DNA of 64,000 nucleotides from UBA940 sp031548515 (GTDB taxonomy: Bacteria; Bacteroidota; Bacteroidia; Bacteroidales; Rikenellaceae). Below are positions 34,030 to 42,982 of this stretch, one piece after another (within the stretch, counting starts at the first letter, position 1; each line of letters opens with the position of its first letter). Location: the NCBI GenBank assembly GCA_031548515.1, contig JAVBRB010000025.1, positions 1 through 64,000 of the forward strand, in the 5' to 3' direction. The notes under the pieces are model-generated. The model was not told the origin of the DNA. It searched no databases and was given only the letters and a program-made list of their open reading frames with translations. Both the position numbers and the translations under genes were made by a program.

Positions 34030-35430
34030 TTATTTTACTTTCTGCACTCCCGGCAAATGATATGCCCCGCTCAAAATAGGAGCTTCGGCCCCGTAGAGGC
34101 GCATGGTCAGGTTGAAACTGCCTTTGGGCGCGGGGAGCCAGTTGGACTGCCTGTCCTTGCCCGGATTTTCGTTCTGGATGTAAATATCGATAGAGCCATC
34201 CTTGTTGTATTTCAGCCCGTCCGTAGTACTGCCAATGCTGTAACGCTTGAAATCGTTCTCCACGAAAAACATATCGTCGCCAAACATGTTCAGGTTCCAG
34301 AAGACGGTGACGGGCGGGATATGGTCTTTATCCAAATGGAGCACGTACTTGTTGGCCCCGTCGAGTTTATTGCCATCGGCATCGACCACGGTATTCGGGT
34401 AAAGCGACTCTTCGGCGACATTCGCCCCGAGCACCGTCTTGGCCAAAGCGGCGCGAAGCGTAATGTCATATCCCGCGCGTCCGCCTCCCATGGTGTAGCG
34501 CCAACCGTTCACGACGGTAGCCGTGGTCAGCTTGGCGTTTTCGATCAGTTGGTCGGCAACGCCCGCGGCGCGCGCCAAACCGCGCTTGGTCGGCTCGTCC
34601 AGGCCCTGCCAGTCGAAACCTTTTTCAGCGCTTAATCCTATCGTGTGGAAAAGCATCACGAAGGGATCGGAAAAATCGGCATTGCGCGACAGGTAAAGCT
34701 GCATGCCGAGGCCGAGCTGTTCGAAGTAGCGCAGGTTTTCAGGTGCTTTAGGAGAAAAGAGGTACTTGGTCGCATCCGTCTTCGGAATTGTATAATTCAA
34801 TCCATGTTCCTGGAAAACCGAATAGGGCAGCAGATGGAAACCGCCCTGTTCCCTGACGGCTGCGGGCAGGTCTTTATCGCCGTTCACGGCTATGCGCAGC
34901 GCGATCACCGCTTCGTTCGTATTGACCTTGATCTGCTCCATGCCATAAGGAACAGGCCCGTCGTAATCGGGACCAGAGACGAAATAAAGCCCCGGCTCTT
35001 CGCCTTTGTATCCGCCCAGGTTGCGCACCACTTCGTCGTACATATTGCCGATCTGGACGATATACCATCGCGGGCTTTGCAATTTTGGGATTTTGACCAC
35101 CACCGGCTCTATGGACAGGTCGCCGATCCCGTAAGCGTCGATAGTCACGTTGTTCGGGGTGACCACATAGCGGTCGGCGGCGGTTTTAAGTTTGTCGAAT
35201 TTATGCCAGTAATTGACATATGTCGCTCCGGCCTTGATTCCCATCGAGTTGGTGAATACATAATCGTAGAGCGGCCGTCCCCAGATGGCGGCCTGTACAC
35301 CGATCGTATATGCCTGTTCTTCCTTCGCCTGGTCGAGAGTCAGTTTCTGGGTGGATGTTTGTGCCGAAACGCTGCCTGCAAAAGCTGTCGCTAATAGGAT
35401 AGCCGTTGTTTTAATAAGATTCATTTTCAT
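34030..35430 (-). CDS. DUF1254/DUF1214 protein with cleavable signal, array copy 1
   Basis: 466 residues; an alternative ATG lies two codons in. The signal peptide ends at SVSAQ with no lipobox cysteine, so unlike the four lipoprotein copies after it this one should be soluble in the periplasm. DUF1254 half: GVQAAIWGRPLYDYVFTNS, VTPNNVTIDAYGIGDLSIE and GPDYDGPVPYGM. DUF1214 half: VTVFWNLNMFGDDMFFVEND and DGSIDIYIQNENPGKDRQS. It is the first gene of the six-gene unit. No full promoter is obvious in the 120 nt upstream; a palindrome at 35543-35557 is a candidate operator. Confidence 0.88.
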   Translation of the reverse strand: MKMNLIKTTAILLATAFAGSVSAQTSTQKLTLDQAKEEQAYTIGVQAAIWGRPLYDYVFTNSMGIKAGATYVNYWHKFDKLKTAADRYVVTPNNVTIDAYGIGDLSIEPVVVKIPKLQSPRWYIVQIGNMYDEVVRNLGGYKGEEPGLYFVSGPDYDGPVPYGMEQIKVNTNEAVIALRIAVNGDKDLPAAVREQGGFHLLPYSVFQEHGLNYTIPKTDATKYLFSPKAPENLRYFEQLGLGMQLYLSRNADFSDPFVMLFHTIGLSAEKGFDWQGLDEPTKRGLARAAGVADQLIENAKLTTATVVNGWRYTMGGGRAGYDITLRAALAKTVLGANVAEESLYPNTVVDADGNKLDGANKYVLHLDKDHIPPVTVFWNLNMFGDDMFFVENDFKRYSIGSTTDGLKYNKDGSIDIYIQNENPGKDRQSNWLPAPKGSFNLTMRLYGAEAPILSGAYHLPGVQKVK

Positions 35431-35901
35431 ATAATTTAAAAGATCGTTATCCTGCCCCGTTCCTGTTTTAAAGGTTGAAATCAGCCGTTATATAAACAAT
35501 AATCATTCCAGAAATATTATAATCTCTGCATCCGGTTCATCAATGACCGCTGGTCATATAACGATGACATGATATCTTTTTCATGCTGCGATAATATTGT
35601 AGATAATATGGATTTAGCCTGTCGTTTGGGTGTTTGTTTTGGCGGCATTCAAGGTTGTAAGGCCACATCGGGCACTTCGACCGATACCTTCGCTGAGCGT
35701 AACGTCAGTTACAACTGCAACGGGTACATGCGGCTTCGACGAGGATCATGGCGATGCCAAACTAGCGTTTAAGAATATTTTGGAGGGCTTTCACCGACGT
35801 TTCTCGTTCCGCATGGCCTGCTTCCAAAACTTAGTGACTGAACATCAGTTCCGGACTGAAATATCTAAGCTAAAGCTTCAGTATATTTCGGGTATTGTCA
35901 T
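35431..35901. other. 470-base intergenic region with clustered palindromes
   Basis: No intact gene. Palindromic elements: the 15-bp element annotated separately, CGCTGAGCG at 35691-35699, and GTAAC/GTTAC arms at 35699-35712. A plus-strand frame around 35690-35830 reads LSVT, CGF, FK and RRF in the order and rough spacing of an AraC-type DNA-binding tail. It lacks the rest of such a protein and has no good start, so it is at best a gene relic. Confidence 0.3.
35543..35557. promoter_or_regulatory. Inverted repeat, candidate operator of the DUF1254 operon
   Basis: ATGACC, a 3-nt spacer and GGTCAT, a perfect 6-bp inverted repeat about 110 nt ahead of the first DUF1254 gene. Size and spacing suit a dimeric regulator. 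No regulator gene lies beside it. Confidence 0.4.
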
Positions 35902-36852
35902 TTAAATTTCTCCAGTTAATTCCCAGGTTTCCGTGTATTCGTATTTCCCGCCGGGGCTTATTGTTTCGACAGGACTGTTCGGCTCCAGTTCGATGAAAGT
36001 GTCGTTGAAATAGATCATATTGGGAAAACCAACCCCTCCGTTGTTGTCGTAGGCTCCTCCTTCGACATATCGGTTTTTCTTTATGTACGTAGTGCCGTTG
36101 AGTGTGTAGCTACATGATCCGTCGGTCGTGAAAATACCGTATTTGATCTCGCCGCCGCCCGGGACCGCTTCGAAAACGCCGCCTGACGCATATACACGGG
36201 GGTCAGGAGCCACGGGTATTAGCAGGTCGGTTGAAAGCGAGATCGGGGAATATCCGGCTGGATACCGCGCGGTCGGCGTGTAAGAACAACGGTATATCCC
36301 ACCTGCCGGCAACAGGGTGCGCGTCCAGAAACAATACCGCACATCGCGGTCGGATATATTTGTCATCGTCTGTTTCACAGTGAATTTCGCAGAATCTGGG
36401 TCAAGCGTGTAAACCCTCTCCATTGATATTCCCATCAGCCGTGAAGGGAGGCTTCGGAGCGACACCTCGAGTGCACCGCTGATATCGACCGTATATGGTC
36501 CCGCCCAAATGGTGTCGTGGATATGTTCGGTTGCACGTTCGGGCCCCGTGTCGAAGCGTCCTGCAGCGGGACTCCTGCGGGTACGGGTGTAATCCTGCAC
36601 AGTCCAGCCGTTTATCACGGTGTCGGCCCACAGGACGTTCTCGCCGTCGGATTCGAATCCGAAATGTATTACCTGCCCGCCGTAGGTAGGGTTGATTATG
36701 ACGGATAGAATGCCGTTGGACATACGGACGCAGCTGTCCCATCCGCGGTAACCGATAAATTCGATCTTGCATTCGGCGGCGTGTTGCCGGCATGACAATG
36801 CCGCGGCTAAAAACGCCAATGCCGCCAATGCCTGGATTAATTTGGTTTTCAT
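35902..36852 (-). CDS. DUF4380-like lipoprotein of the polysaccharide locus
   Basis: 316 residues. Signal peptide with lipobox AAALSC (Cys21). The mature part follows a galactose-mutarotase-like beta-sandwich of the DUF4380 type: GWDSCVRMSNGILSVIINP, YGGQVIHFGFESDGENVLWAD, RTRRSPAAGRFDTGPER and a terminal PGGKYEYTETWEL, where a tryptophan and glutamate often mark sugar-mutarotase folds. The family is linked to carbohydrate metabolism without a defined reaction. It is the last gene of the locus, separated from the preceding one by a 26-bp palindromic hairpin. A sugar-binding or epimerase-like role is inferred from fold and context. Confidence 0.65.
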   Translation of the reverse strand: MKTKLIQALAALAFLAAALSCRQHAAECKIEFIGYRGWDSCVRMSNGILSVIINPTYGGQVIHFGFESDGENVLWADTVINGWTVQDYTRTRRSPAAGRFDTGPERATEHIHDTIWAGPYTVDISGALEVSLRSLPSRLMGISMERVYTLDPDSAKFTVKQTMTNISDRDVRYCFWTRTLLPAGGIYRCSYTPTARYPAGYSPISLSTDLLIPVAPDPRVYASGGVFEAVPGGGEIKYGIFTTDGSCSYTLNGTTYIKKNRYVEGGAYDNNGGVGFPNMIYFNDTFIELEPNSPVETISPGGKYEYTETWELTGEI

Positions 36853-36871
36853 AAGGATGTTTCGGTAAATA

Positions 36872-36897
36872 TAACCGGCGGCATATGCCGCCGGTTA
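36872..36897. repeat. Perfect 26-bp palindromic hairpin between two genes of the polysaccharide locus
   Basis: 11-bp GC-rich arms around ATAT. It follows the stop of the unknown lipoprotein by 7 nt and precedes the DUF4380 gene. With no T-tract on the minus strand it is more likely an mRNA-stabilising or processing element than a full terminator. Confidence 0.6.
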
Positions 36898-36904
36898 CGT
36901 GATG

Positions 36905-38983
36905 TCATTCAAAGGATAGTGTGAACGGTTGCGAGGTGGTCCGGTTGAGCCACACCACAAGGCTTCCGTCCGTAACGTCGCAGGCGTAATCGTTTCCGGC
37001 AACCAACGTGTTACCATTTTCTTTGATCGCGGACGGAACCGCCTGTCCCCAGCCGTCGATACGAAATACCGGGTTCTTAATCATGCCCCCTGGGTTGTAG
37101 GTAAACTCAGTCTTACCCGGCCCGCTTCTTTGAAGCACTATTTCCCGTTTGGAATATCCCGTGACGGCCGTGTCGTAAGAGAGACTCTGCAGTCCGCTGA
37201 ATGTGCCGTGACAGAGCCATGACCTGACGGCCGCATTGAGGTCTTCCGTCGCATCAGGCTGGTTGATGCCCAGCAGCATGAGGTAAACGCGGAACTTGTC
37301 GCCGTTGGGTTTCAGCTGGTAAGCCTCGTCCCATGCGGTGTTTCCCTTGGCTTCGACGCCGATAAGCGACGAATGCGACACCTGCGAGGGCCAGGTGGCC
37401 ATCGACTTGTCGTAATCGCCGCTGCGGGCATACAGATAGGGCTGCTTGTCGACGGGCCAGTGCGACATCTGATAAGTGGTGTTGTGCCAGGTAAGGTCGT
37501 TCTCTATCCCCAGGGGCGACACTTCGGGCCTGCCGGGAGAGTAGGAGAACACGCAGAAAGCGTCCGGCGCGTTGTTGAGTCTGGTGGTGTAGATCTGCTC
37601 CGTCCAGTTCTTCACATTGTCGTTCACCTGTCCGAACTGCGAACGGTCGGGGTAAAGCGAGTATTTGCCGCCAGAGAGGTTGGTTATGACAAAGGCAGGG
37701 TTCTTGACGTGGTCCGACGGAACGGACGAACTCCCCGATATGACCATAGGTTCGCTCAGCTCGTGGTAGCGGTAACCGCCCTCTCCCGCGGCTTTCTGGA
37801 TATACTCGATGCGGCGGACCCCCGTGCCGTCCGGGTAGAAGGTGTAGTATTCGTCCACCTCGGGGAAAACGCCGCCCGGATAAGGCGCATTGTAGTCGGG
37901 ATTGACCAGGGCGTAGTGGTATTTGACGACTTTGCGGACGTTGTTGTCCTCGATCACGTCGACTGTGGTGTAGGCCAGCAGACGGTCGGACATAGGTTCG
38001 AAACATCCGGGGGCCAGGTCGGACCATGTTTCTGCAAATTCGTAGCAGTACAGCAGGTCGTTGTTCATATGCCATGCGGGGACGTAATTCGTCTCGGACC
38101 AGAATACAAATTTACGGTCTCCCGACGCAGCAGGACACTGTTTAGGGTCGAAAGTCACGACTGTCGCCCTGCCGGGGAAACCGGCCCAGGTGTAGTTGCG
38201 TTCGCCGACCGCGAATCCCGTCGACGTGTCTGAAACGTCGCGGGGATCGAACTCTTCGAACCTTATACCCGAAAAACCGACCTCGGCTGCTCCGCCGCTC
38301 CCTGTCCTCACTATTGGGCAGACGAAAAAATTCTGTCCTTTGCCCGACCAGTCTTTCGATTGCGCGAGTTCAAGCCAATTCTCGTGAAACTCCCCGTTCA
38401 ACTCTTTACCGACCCCCACGTAAAAGTGGAAAAAACCCGACAGGTCGTTGCGTATGATCCGGATTTTGCCGGTCGCAGCGGTATAGGGGACCGAAAAATA
38501 GTTGCCATCCAGCTGCACCGCATACCGGAACGTACGTTCGGAATCGCCGGTTATTTTGCCCGTGTTGTCCAGCACGTTATCCTTGCCCGACTGGCGGTCG
38601 AGGACCCTCACAACGGGCAAGCCGCCTTCGAGGCAGACGCTCACCGAAGTGTAGTTGCTGTAGTCGGGTTTGCCGTCCTTCTCGCGGACGATTGCGATGC
38701 CGTAATTCACGCTTTTGTCGGCGGCGAGTTCCGCGATGAAATGGCCTTTTGCAAGCTTTGGAAGGCACACCCCATATGTCGAATTGGCCGTGGAGACTTT
38801 GACGTTCAGGGTGCCGTCCTTTTCGGTATATTCGCCGGCAGCTCCTGCAGTCAGGGCAATAGGCTGGTATTCGGTGACTACCGGAGGCTCCTTGTCTCCG
38901 CCGGCCGGATAATACGGCGGATCGGTTTTGCACGAAACCGCCATACACAAGAGTAAACAATATAAAAAGCTCATCTTTTTCAT
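36905..38983 (-). CDS. Uncharacterised large lipoprotein of the polysaccharide locus
   Basis: 692 residues. Signal peptide with lipobox MAVSC (Cys18), so surface- or periplasm-anchored. I do not recognise a named family. The middle (about residues 285-420) holds conserved-looking phrases: FVFWSETNYVPAWHMNNDLL, a following Glu-rich ETW and CFEPMSDR, then VKYHYALVNPD and EYYTFYPDGTGVRR. Tryptophans and acidic residues are dense there, as in glycan-active enzymes. The N-terminal 280 residues look like beta-sandwich strands. It starts 3 nt after the beta-mannosidase gene, in the position usually filled by an enzyme or glycan-binding protein. It could be an unassigned glycoside hydrolase or lyase; that is a guess from context. 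Confidence 0.6.
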   Translation of the reverse strand: MKKMSFLYCLLLCMAVSCKTDPPYYPAGGDKEPPVVTEYQPIALTAGAAGEYTEKDGTLNVKVSTANSTYGVCLPKLAKGHFIAELAADKSVNYGIAIVREKDGKPDYSNYTSVSVCLEGGLPVVRVLDRQSGKDNVLDNTGKITGDSERTFRYAVQLDGNYFSVPYTAATGKIRIIRNDLSGFFHFYVGVGKELNGEFHENWLELAQSKDWSGKGQNFFVCPIVRTGSGGAAEVGFSGIRFEEFDPRDVSDTSTGFAVGERNYTWAGFPGRATVVTFDPKQCPAASGDRKFVFWSETNYVPAWHMNNDLLYCYEFAETWSDLAPGCFEPMSDRLLAYTTVDVIEDNNVRKVVKYHYALVNPDYNAPYPGGVFPEVDEYYTFYPDGTGVRRIEYIQKAAGEGGYRYHELSEPMVISGSSSVPSDHVKNPAFVITNLSGGKYSLYPDRSQFGQVNDNVKNWTEQIYTTRLNNAPDAFCVFSYSPGRPEVSPLGIENDLTWHNTTYQMSHWPVDKQPYLYARSGDYDKSMATWPSQVSHSSLIGVEAKGNTAWDEAYQLKPNGDKFRVYLMLLGINQPDATEDLNAAVRSWLCHGTFSGLQSLSYDTAVTGYSKREIVLQRSGPGKTEFTYNPGGMIKNPVFRIDGWGQAVPSAIKENGNTLVAGNDYACDVTDGSLVVWLNRTTSQPFTLSFE

Positions 38984-38986
38984 ACC

Positions 38987-41560
38987 TTATTTGATTGTTT
39001 TGCCGATGTCCTTCAGGGAAACGCATTCCAGCTGCCGGCGGAAATCCTCCGCACCGAGCCGCGTTGCCACCTTCACCCTGTACTCCCTGCCGGGAACGAG
39101 CGTGATGTAGTTCTCGTCGAAAAAACTCTCCTCGTCCGCCCGCATATATAAACCTCTGACCAGCCTGTTGGCCGAAATTGCCAGCAGCAGCCCGCCGTCC
39201 TCTTCAGATACATCGATATTTACATTTGCGTCTGGATAATCATAACGGTTGGAATAGACGGGGTAATATATGTTGGACGAAAGTTCGGCGCCGTTTTCGG
39301 TCACGCGGAGCGTTACGAACGACTCTTCAGCCGCGGCTCCGGCGAGCAGTTCGCCCTGCGGAACAGCATAAACATCCGATGAAGCGTTTGCAGCCATGCT
39401 GAAAGGCACCTCTTTCTTATAGAGCGATCTTCCGTCGAGAGTCATGGCCTCTATCTCCAGAACCGCCCTGAAGCCCGACTGCCTGTCCGAAACAACCTTG
39501 ACCTTGACTGCGCCGTCTTCTTCGTAGGGCGACACGAGTACCTCCGAATAAGCGTGGCGTGCAAAATAGTGGAGCGCTTTCCAGCGTCCGTAATAGTCGA
39601 CGCTCGACCACGAAGCGGCGGGCCAGCAGTCGTTGATCTGCCAGTAGAGCGTTCCCATGCAGTACGGCTTGGCCCTGCGGTGGGCTTCGATACCCACTTT
39701 GACCGCTTCGGCCTGCAGCAGCTGGCTCATGTAGAGGAACTGTTCGAAATCTTCGGGTACGGTGAAATATTTCTCCATGTACATCGTCATCATCTTGTCG
39801 CCGAAATATGGGTCGCGCGTGTTGTCGTTCTTGGCCCGCTGATGCGCGAGCATGACCTCTGACCCCACGCTCATGGCCGATTCGGGGGCGAATTTGCGTA
39901 TCGTGAAAATGTCGGGATAAGACTGGAAACCGTATTCGCTCATGAAACGGCCGATGTTTTGCTGATATGTGTATTCCTCGATCCATCCCCCTTTCCACAC
40001 CGACCAGAAATGGACGTCCCCCATGCTGTGAGGTATGCCGTTGTAGCCTGTGTTGGGCGAGGTCGGGTGGTAGTAGCGCGTCGCATCCTGAGAAAGTATC
40101 GCCCCGGGAATAATATCGTAGAAGAGGGTCTTCAGGTTCGCCTGGTAGACCCTGTCGTCCTCCGGAGAGTATTTATCCCTCCAGCCCCATCCGAAGTACG
40201 ATATCTCGTTCTCGTTGTTGCCGTTCCAGAGGGCGATACAGGGATGGTTGCGGAGCCGTTTGACGTTGTCCCTCACCTCCGCCGCCACGTTGTCGAGATA
40301 GTGCCGGTCCGCGGGGAACATGCCGCAGGCGAACATCATGTCCTGCCACACGAGTATCCCGTATTTGTCGCACATCTCGTAAAAGGCCGGATCTTCGTAG
40401 ATGCCCCCGCCCCAGATGCGCAGCATGTTCATGTTGACGTCCGCCGCCGATTTTATCATGTATTCGTATTTTTCATCGGTCACACGGTTCGGGAAGTTGT
40501 CGAGGGGTATCCAGTTGGCCCCCTTCATGAACACGTTCCTGCCGTTGAGGCGGACGGACATGCTCTGTCCCCGTTCGTCTATGTCCCTTACGATCTCGAC
40601 GGTGCGGATCCCGGTCCTCACTGTCTCCGAGTCTGACATTCCGCCGCATGACGCGTCAACCTCGAAGTCGTAGAGATGCTGCCCGCCCAGGCCGTTCGAC
40701 CACCATAACTGCACGTTCTTCATCTCGAAATCAAGCGTAACGCTGTTTTCTCCAGGGACGAGCGTAATGCTCTTTTCGGCAACTTTCGTACCGCCGCACG
40801 ATATTTTAACCTTAGCCTCGCCTCCTTTGTCGGAAACGACCGAAACATTCGCGCTCATTTTAGCATTTTTACCGGCGATGCTTTTAGTTATTATCTGCGC
40901 GCCGTCGAGCCTTAGCCCGTCCCACGATTCGAGGTAGATGTCGCGCCAGATGCCCGACGTGATCAGTCGCGGCCCCCAGTCCCAGCCGTAATTGTATCCG
41001 GCCTTGCGGGCATAGAGGCTGAGCCATATCACTTCGTTCTGGTCGTTGTTGGGCCACGCCTGCAGCCTGAAAGGAGAGTCGAGGTATTTGGGCATGTCAA
41101 CGCGGAATACCGAGTGGAAATATACCCGGATCACGTTTTCACCCTCTTTAAGGAAGGGCTTCGCGTCGACTTTCCATGTGCGGAACATGTTGTCGGTACT
41201 GAGCACCGGGTAGCCGTTGATATAGACGTCGGCGTAGGTGTCCAGCCCCTCCATCACCAGCCACACGTTTTCGTGCGACAGCATGGCGGCGTCCACAGCG
41301 AAAGTCCGCCTGTACTCCCAATCCTTTTCTCCCACCCATTGCAGGTTTTTCTCGTTGGTTCCGTAGAACGGGTCTTCGATAACGCCGTTGGCCATAAGGT
41401 CGGTGTGCACCTGCCCCGGAACAGTGGCGGGGAGCCACTGTTCCGAAGAGGATTGCCTGAATTCCCACGCTCCGCCGAGTCTGGTCCTGGAAACCGATGC
41501 CATGGCGCCACAGCAGCCCAGAAGAGCTATTAACAATACGATCTGTTTTTTCATGGTCAT
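38987..41560 (-). CDS. Glycoside hydrolase family 2, beta-mannosidase type
   Basis: 857 residues (start 41560; an ATG two codons in is equally good). Signal peptide near residues 4-22. The sugar-binding domain carries GAWEFRQSS and ATVPGQVHTDLMANGVIEDPF, a pattern typical of beta-mannosidases. GWDWGPRLITSGIWRDIYLE is another beta-mannosidase signature. The catalytic barrel has the acid/base Glu450 in LWNGNNENE and the nucleophile Glu542 in MSEYGFQSYP; their 92-residue spacing agrees with the well-studied Bacteroides enzyme. It removes terminal beta-mannose, for example from mannans or the N-glycan core. It begins 1 nt after the SusE-like gene's stop and lies 3 nt before the unknown lipoprotein. 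Confidence 0.92.
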   Translation of the reverse strand: MTMKKQIVLLIALLGCCGAMASVSRTRLGGAWEFRQSSSEQWLPATVPGQVHTDLMANGVIEDPFYGTNEKNLQWVGEKDWEYRRTFAVDAAMLSHENVWLVMEGLDTYADVYINGYPVLSTDNMFRTWKVDAKPFLKEGENVIRVYFHSVFRVDMPKYLDSPFRLQAWPNNDQNEVIWLSLYARKAGYNYGWDWGPRLITSGIWRDIYLESWDGLRLDGAQIITKSIAGKNAKMSANVSVVSDKGGEAKVKISCGGTKVAEKSITLVPGENSVTLDFEMKNVQLWWSNGLGGQHLYDFEVDASCGGMSDSETVRTGIRTVEIVRDIDERGQSMSVRLNGRNVFMKGANWIPLDNFPNRVTDEKYEYMIKSAADVNMNMLRIWGGGIYEDPAFYEMCDKYGILVWQDMMFACGMFPADRHYLDNVAAEVRDNVKRLRNHPCIALWNGNNENEISYFGWGWRDKYSPEDDRVYQANLKTLFYDIIPGAILSQDATRYYHPTSPNTGYNGIPHSMGDVHFWSVWKGGWIEEYTYQQNIGRFMSEYGFQSYPDIFTIRKFAPESAMSVGSEVMLAHQRAKNDNTRDPYFGDKMMTMYMEKYFTVPEDFEQFLYMSQLLQAEAVKVGIEAHRRAKPYCMGTLYWQINDCWPAASWSSVDYYGRWKALHYFARHAYSEVLVSPYEEDGAVKVKVVSDRQSGFRAVLEIEAMTLDGRSLYKKEVPFSMAANASSDVYAVPQGELLAGAAAEESFVTLRVTENGAELSSNIYYPVYSNRYDYPDANVNIDVSEEDGGLLLAISANRLVRGLYMRADEESFFDENYITLVPGREYRVKVATRLGAEDFRRQLECVSLKDIGKTIK

Positions 41561-41561
41561 G

Positions 41562-42962
41562 TTATGAATCCCGGTCGCTTCTTACGAGAATTTCGTTGTT
41601 CATGGTGATGGTTCCTCCCGATAGATGAACCGTCAGGGTGATCTTCACCACACACGACTTGTACCATCCGGGCTGCCCCTCGGCTGGCAGGTTGGGCTTT
41701 ATTTCGGGATCGCCGCCACCGCTGTTCTTAAATACGTCGTCTGTGAATGTCATCTTGCTCACATCGAATGCCGCGCCCCAGTCCCTTGACGAATAGAAAC
41801 GGAATCCTGCGTCGTTGTGCGAGGCGACCGTTTGGGTGTAAACGCGCTCGGTGGCAGTTTCGGACACCTTGCGGAAAACGACCGCCCTGTCGAAACTCCA
41901 GTCGGGATGGTAATACCACAACTCGGGACGGGCTATGCCCCAACCGTTGGCCAGCAGTACGTCCGGATACGACTGGGTAGTCGAGATCGGGTTCTCCTGG
42001 CTTTCGACGAATACGAATTCCCAAAGGGTGTTGTAATAGAGCGTTACGGTGCCGGAAGTGCCGGTATAGGTGAGCGTTCCGTCCTCGTAGTCGAAGAAAT
42101 CGGGATCGAACAATACTTCTCCGGGATCGACCACTTCCAGATCCACGGCTTCACCTTTGGCGACGACCACGTTCAGCGCTCGGAGCGTGTTGCTCACGTT
42201 GCTGCCGTCCGTGAGGTTCCTCCTGTAAGGCAGGAATGCCACACCGTTGATGCTCATAGGCTTGTCGAGCGGCGATACGGTGAAGTCGTAGGCGTTGAAA
42301 ACTATTTCGGAGACACTGCCCGCCATAACGTCCATAAGCACGATAGGCTCTTCGGAACCGAGTCCGGCGCCGCCTGTAGCAGCGTCCATTCCCCACTGAA
42401 AGCCTTTTCCGCCGGTTTCACTGTAAATGAAGCCTGCAGTTTCGTTGGGCAGGTCGATCGATGCGCTGAAGACGTTTTCTCCCGTACCCGGGGAGAGGGT
42501 TATCTCCCTCGGCGTCTCTTCGGAGGTCAGGAAATAAAGCTGCTGGAAAACAGGACGGCTGACCGTAACCGAAGTTCGTTCGGATGCCGTTTTAGCCTGT
42601 TTGTTTATGGCGGTAACCACCACCTCGACCTGCATATCGGGTGCGAGCCGTCCGAAAGGCATCGGAATGGTGTCCTTCACCTCCACCTGCCGCATATTGC
42701 CGGCGGGGAAGGTCGCCGAATGAAGCACGGCATTGTTCGAAACAACCTCTACAAGGATATGGGAGAGTGTTTTGGCATCGCTCGCCGGGACCGACACAAA
42801 TATCGTGTCGCCGTATGCGATGCCGGCCGATGCGAGGGTTATTGTCCCCACCACGGGCGGTTCCGCGTTGGGGTCCAGTATTGCAGGCTCCTTCTTCTGG
42901 CACGATACCGCGCACAGAACGGCCACTGCCGCTATCAGTGATCTTGCTATTGTATTTTTCAT
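41562..42962 (-). CDS. SusE-like surface glycan-binding lipoprotein
   Basis: 466 residues from the ATG at 42962; a GTG three codons upstream is possible. Lipobox AVLCAVSC (about Cys21). After a Pro- and Glu-rich spacer there is an Ig-like domain (VVGTITLASAGIAYGDTIFV), then beta domains with many surface Trp and Tyr residues (GWGIARPELWYYHPDWSFDR, YSSRDWGAAFDVSKM). The architecture resembles SusE/SusF-type binding proteins and the DUF5016/DUF5125/DUF5121 group found right after susD. It should bind the target glycan at the cell surface and help SusCD. Sequence identity to characterised members is not claimed. Confidence 0.7.
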   Translation of the reverse strand: MKNTIARSLIAAVAVLCAVSCQKKEPAILDPNAEPPVVGTITLASAGIAYGDTIFVSVPASDAKTLSHILVEVVSNNAVLHSATFPAGNMRQVEVKDTIPMPFGRLAPDMQVEVVVTAINKQAKTASERTSVTVSRPVFQQLYFLTSEETPREITLSPGTGENVFSASIDLPNETAGFIYSETGGKGFQWGMDAATGGAGLGSEEPIVLMDVMAGSVSEIVFNAYDFTVSPLDKPMSINGVAFLPYRRNLTDGSNVSNTLRALNVVVAKGEAVDLEVVDPGEVLFDPDFFDYEDGTLTYTGTSGTVTLYYNTLWEFVFVESQENPISTTQSYPDVLLANGWGIARPELWYYHPDWSFDRAVVFRKVSETATERVYTQTVASHNDAGFRFYSSRDWGAAFDVSKMTFTDDVFKNSGGGDPEIKPNLPAEGQPGWYKSCVVKITLTVHLSGGTITMNNEILVRSDRDS

Positions 42963-42982
42963 GATATTCACGGTTAAGGGGG

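Noticed and set aside
35630..35905. A 91-codon plus-strand gene between the DUF1254 operon and the polysaccharide locus
   Set aside because: Poor start, no homologous pattern over most of its length and overlap with the convergent gene's stop; treated only as a possible relic.
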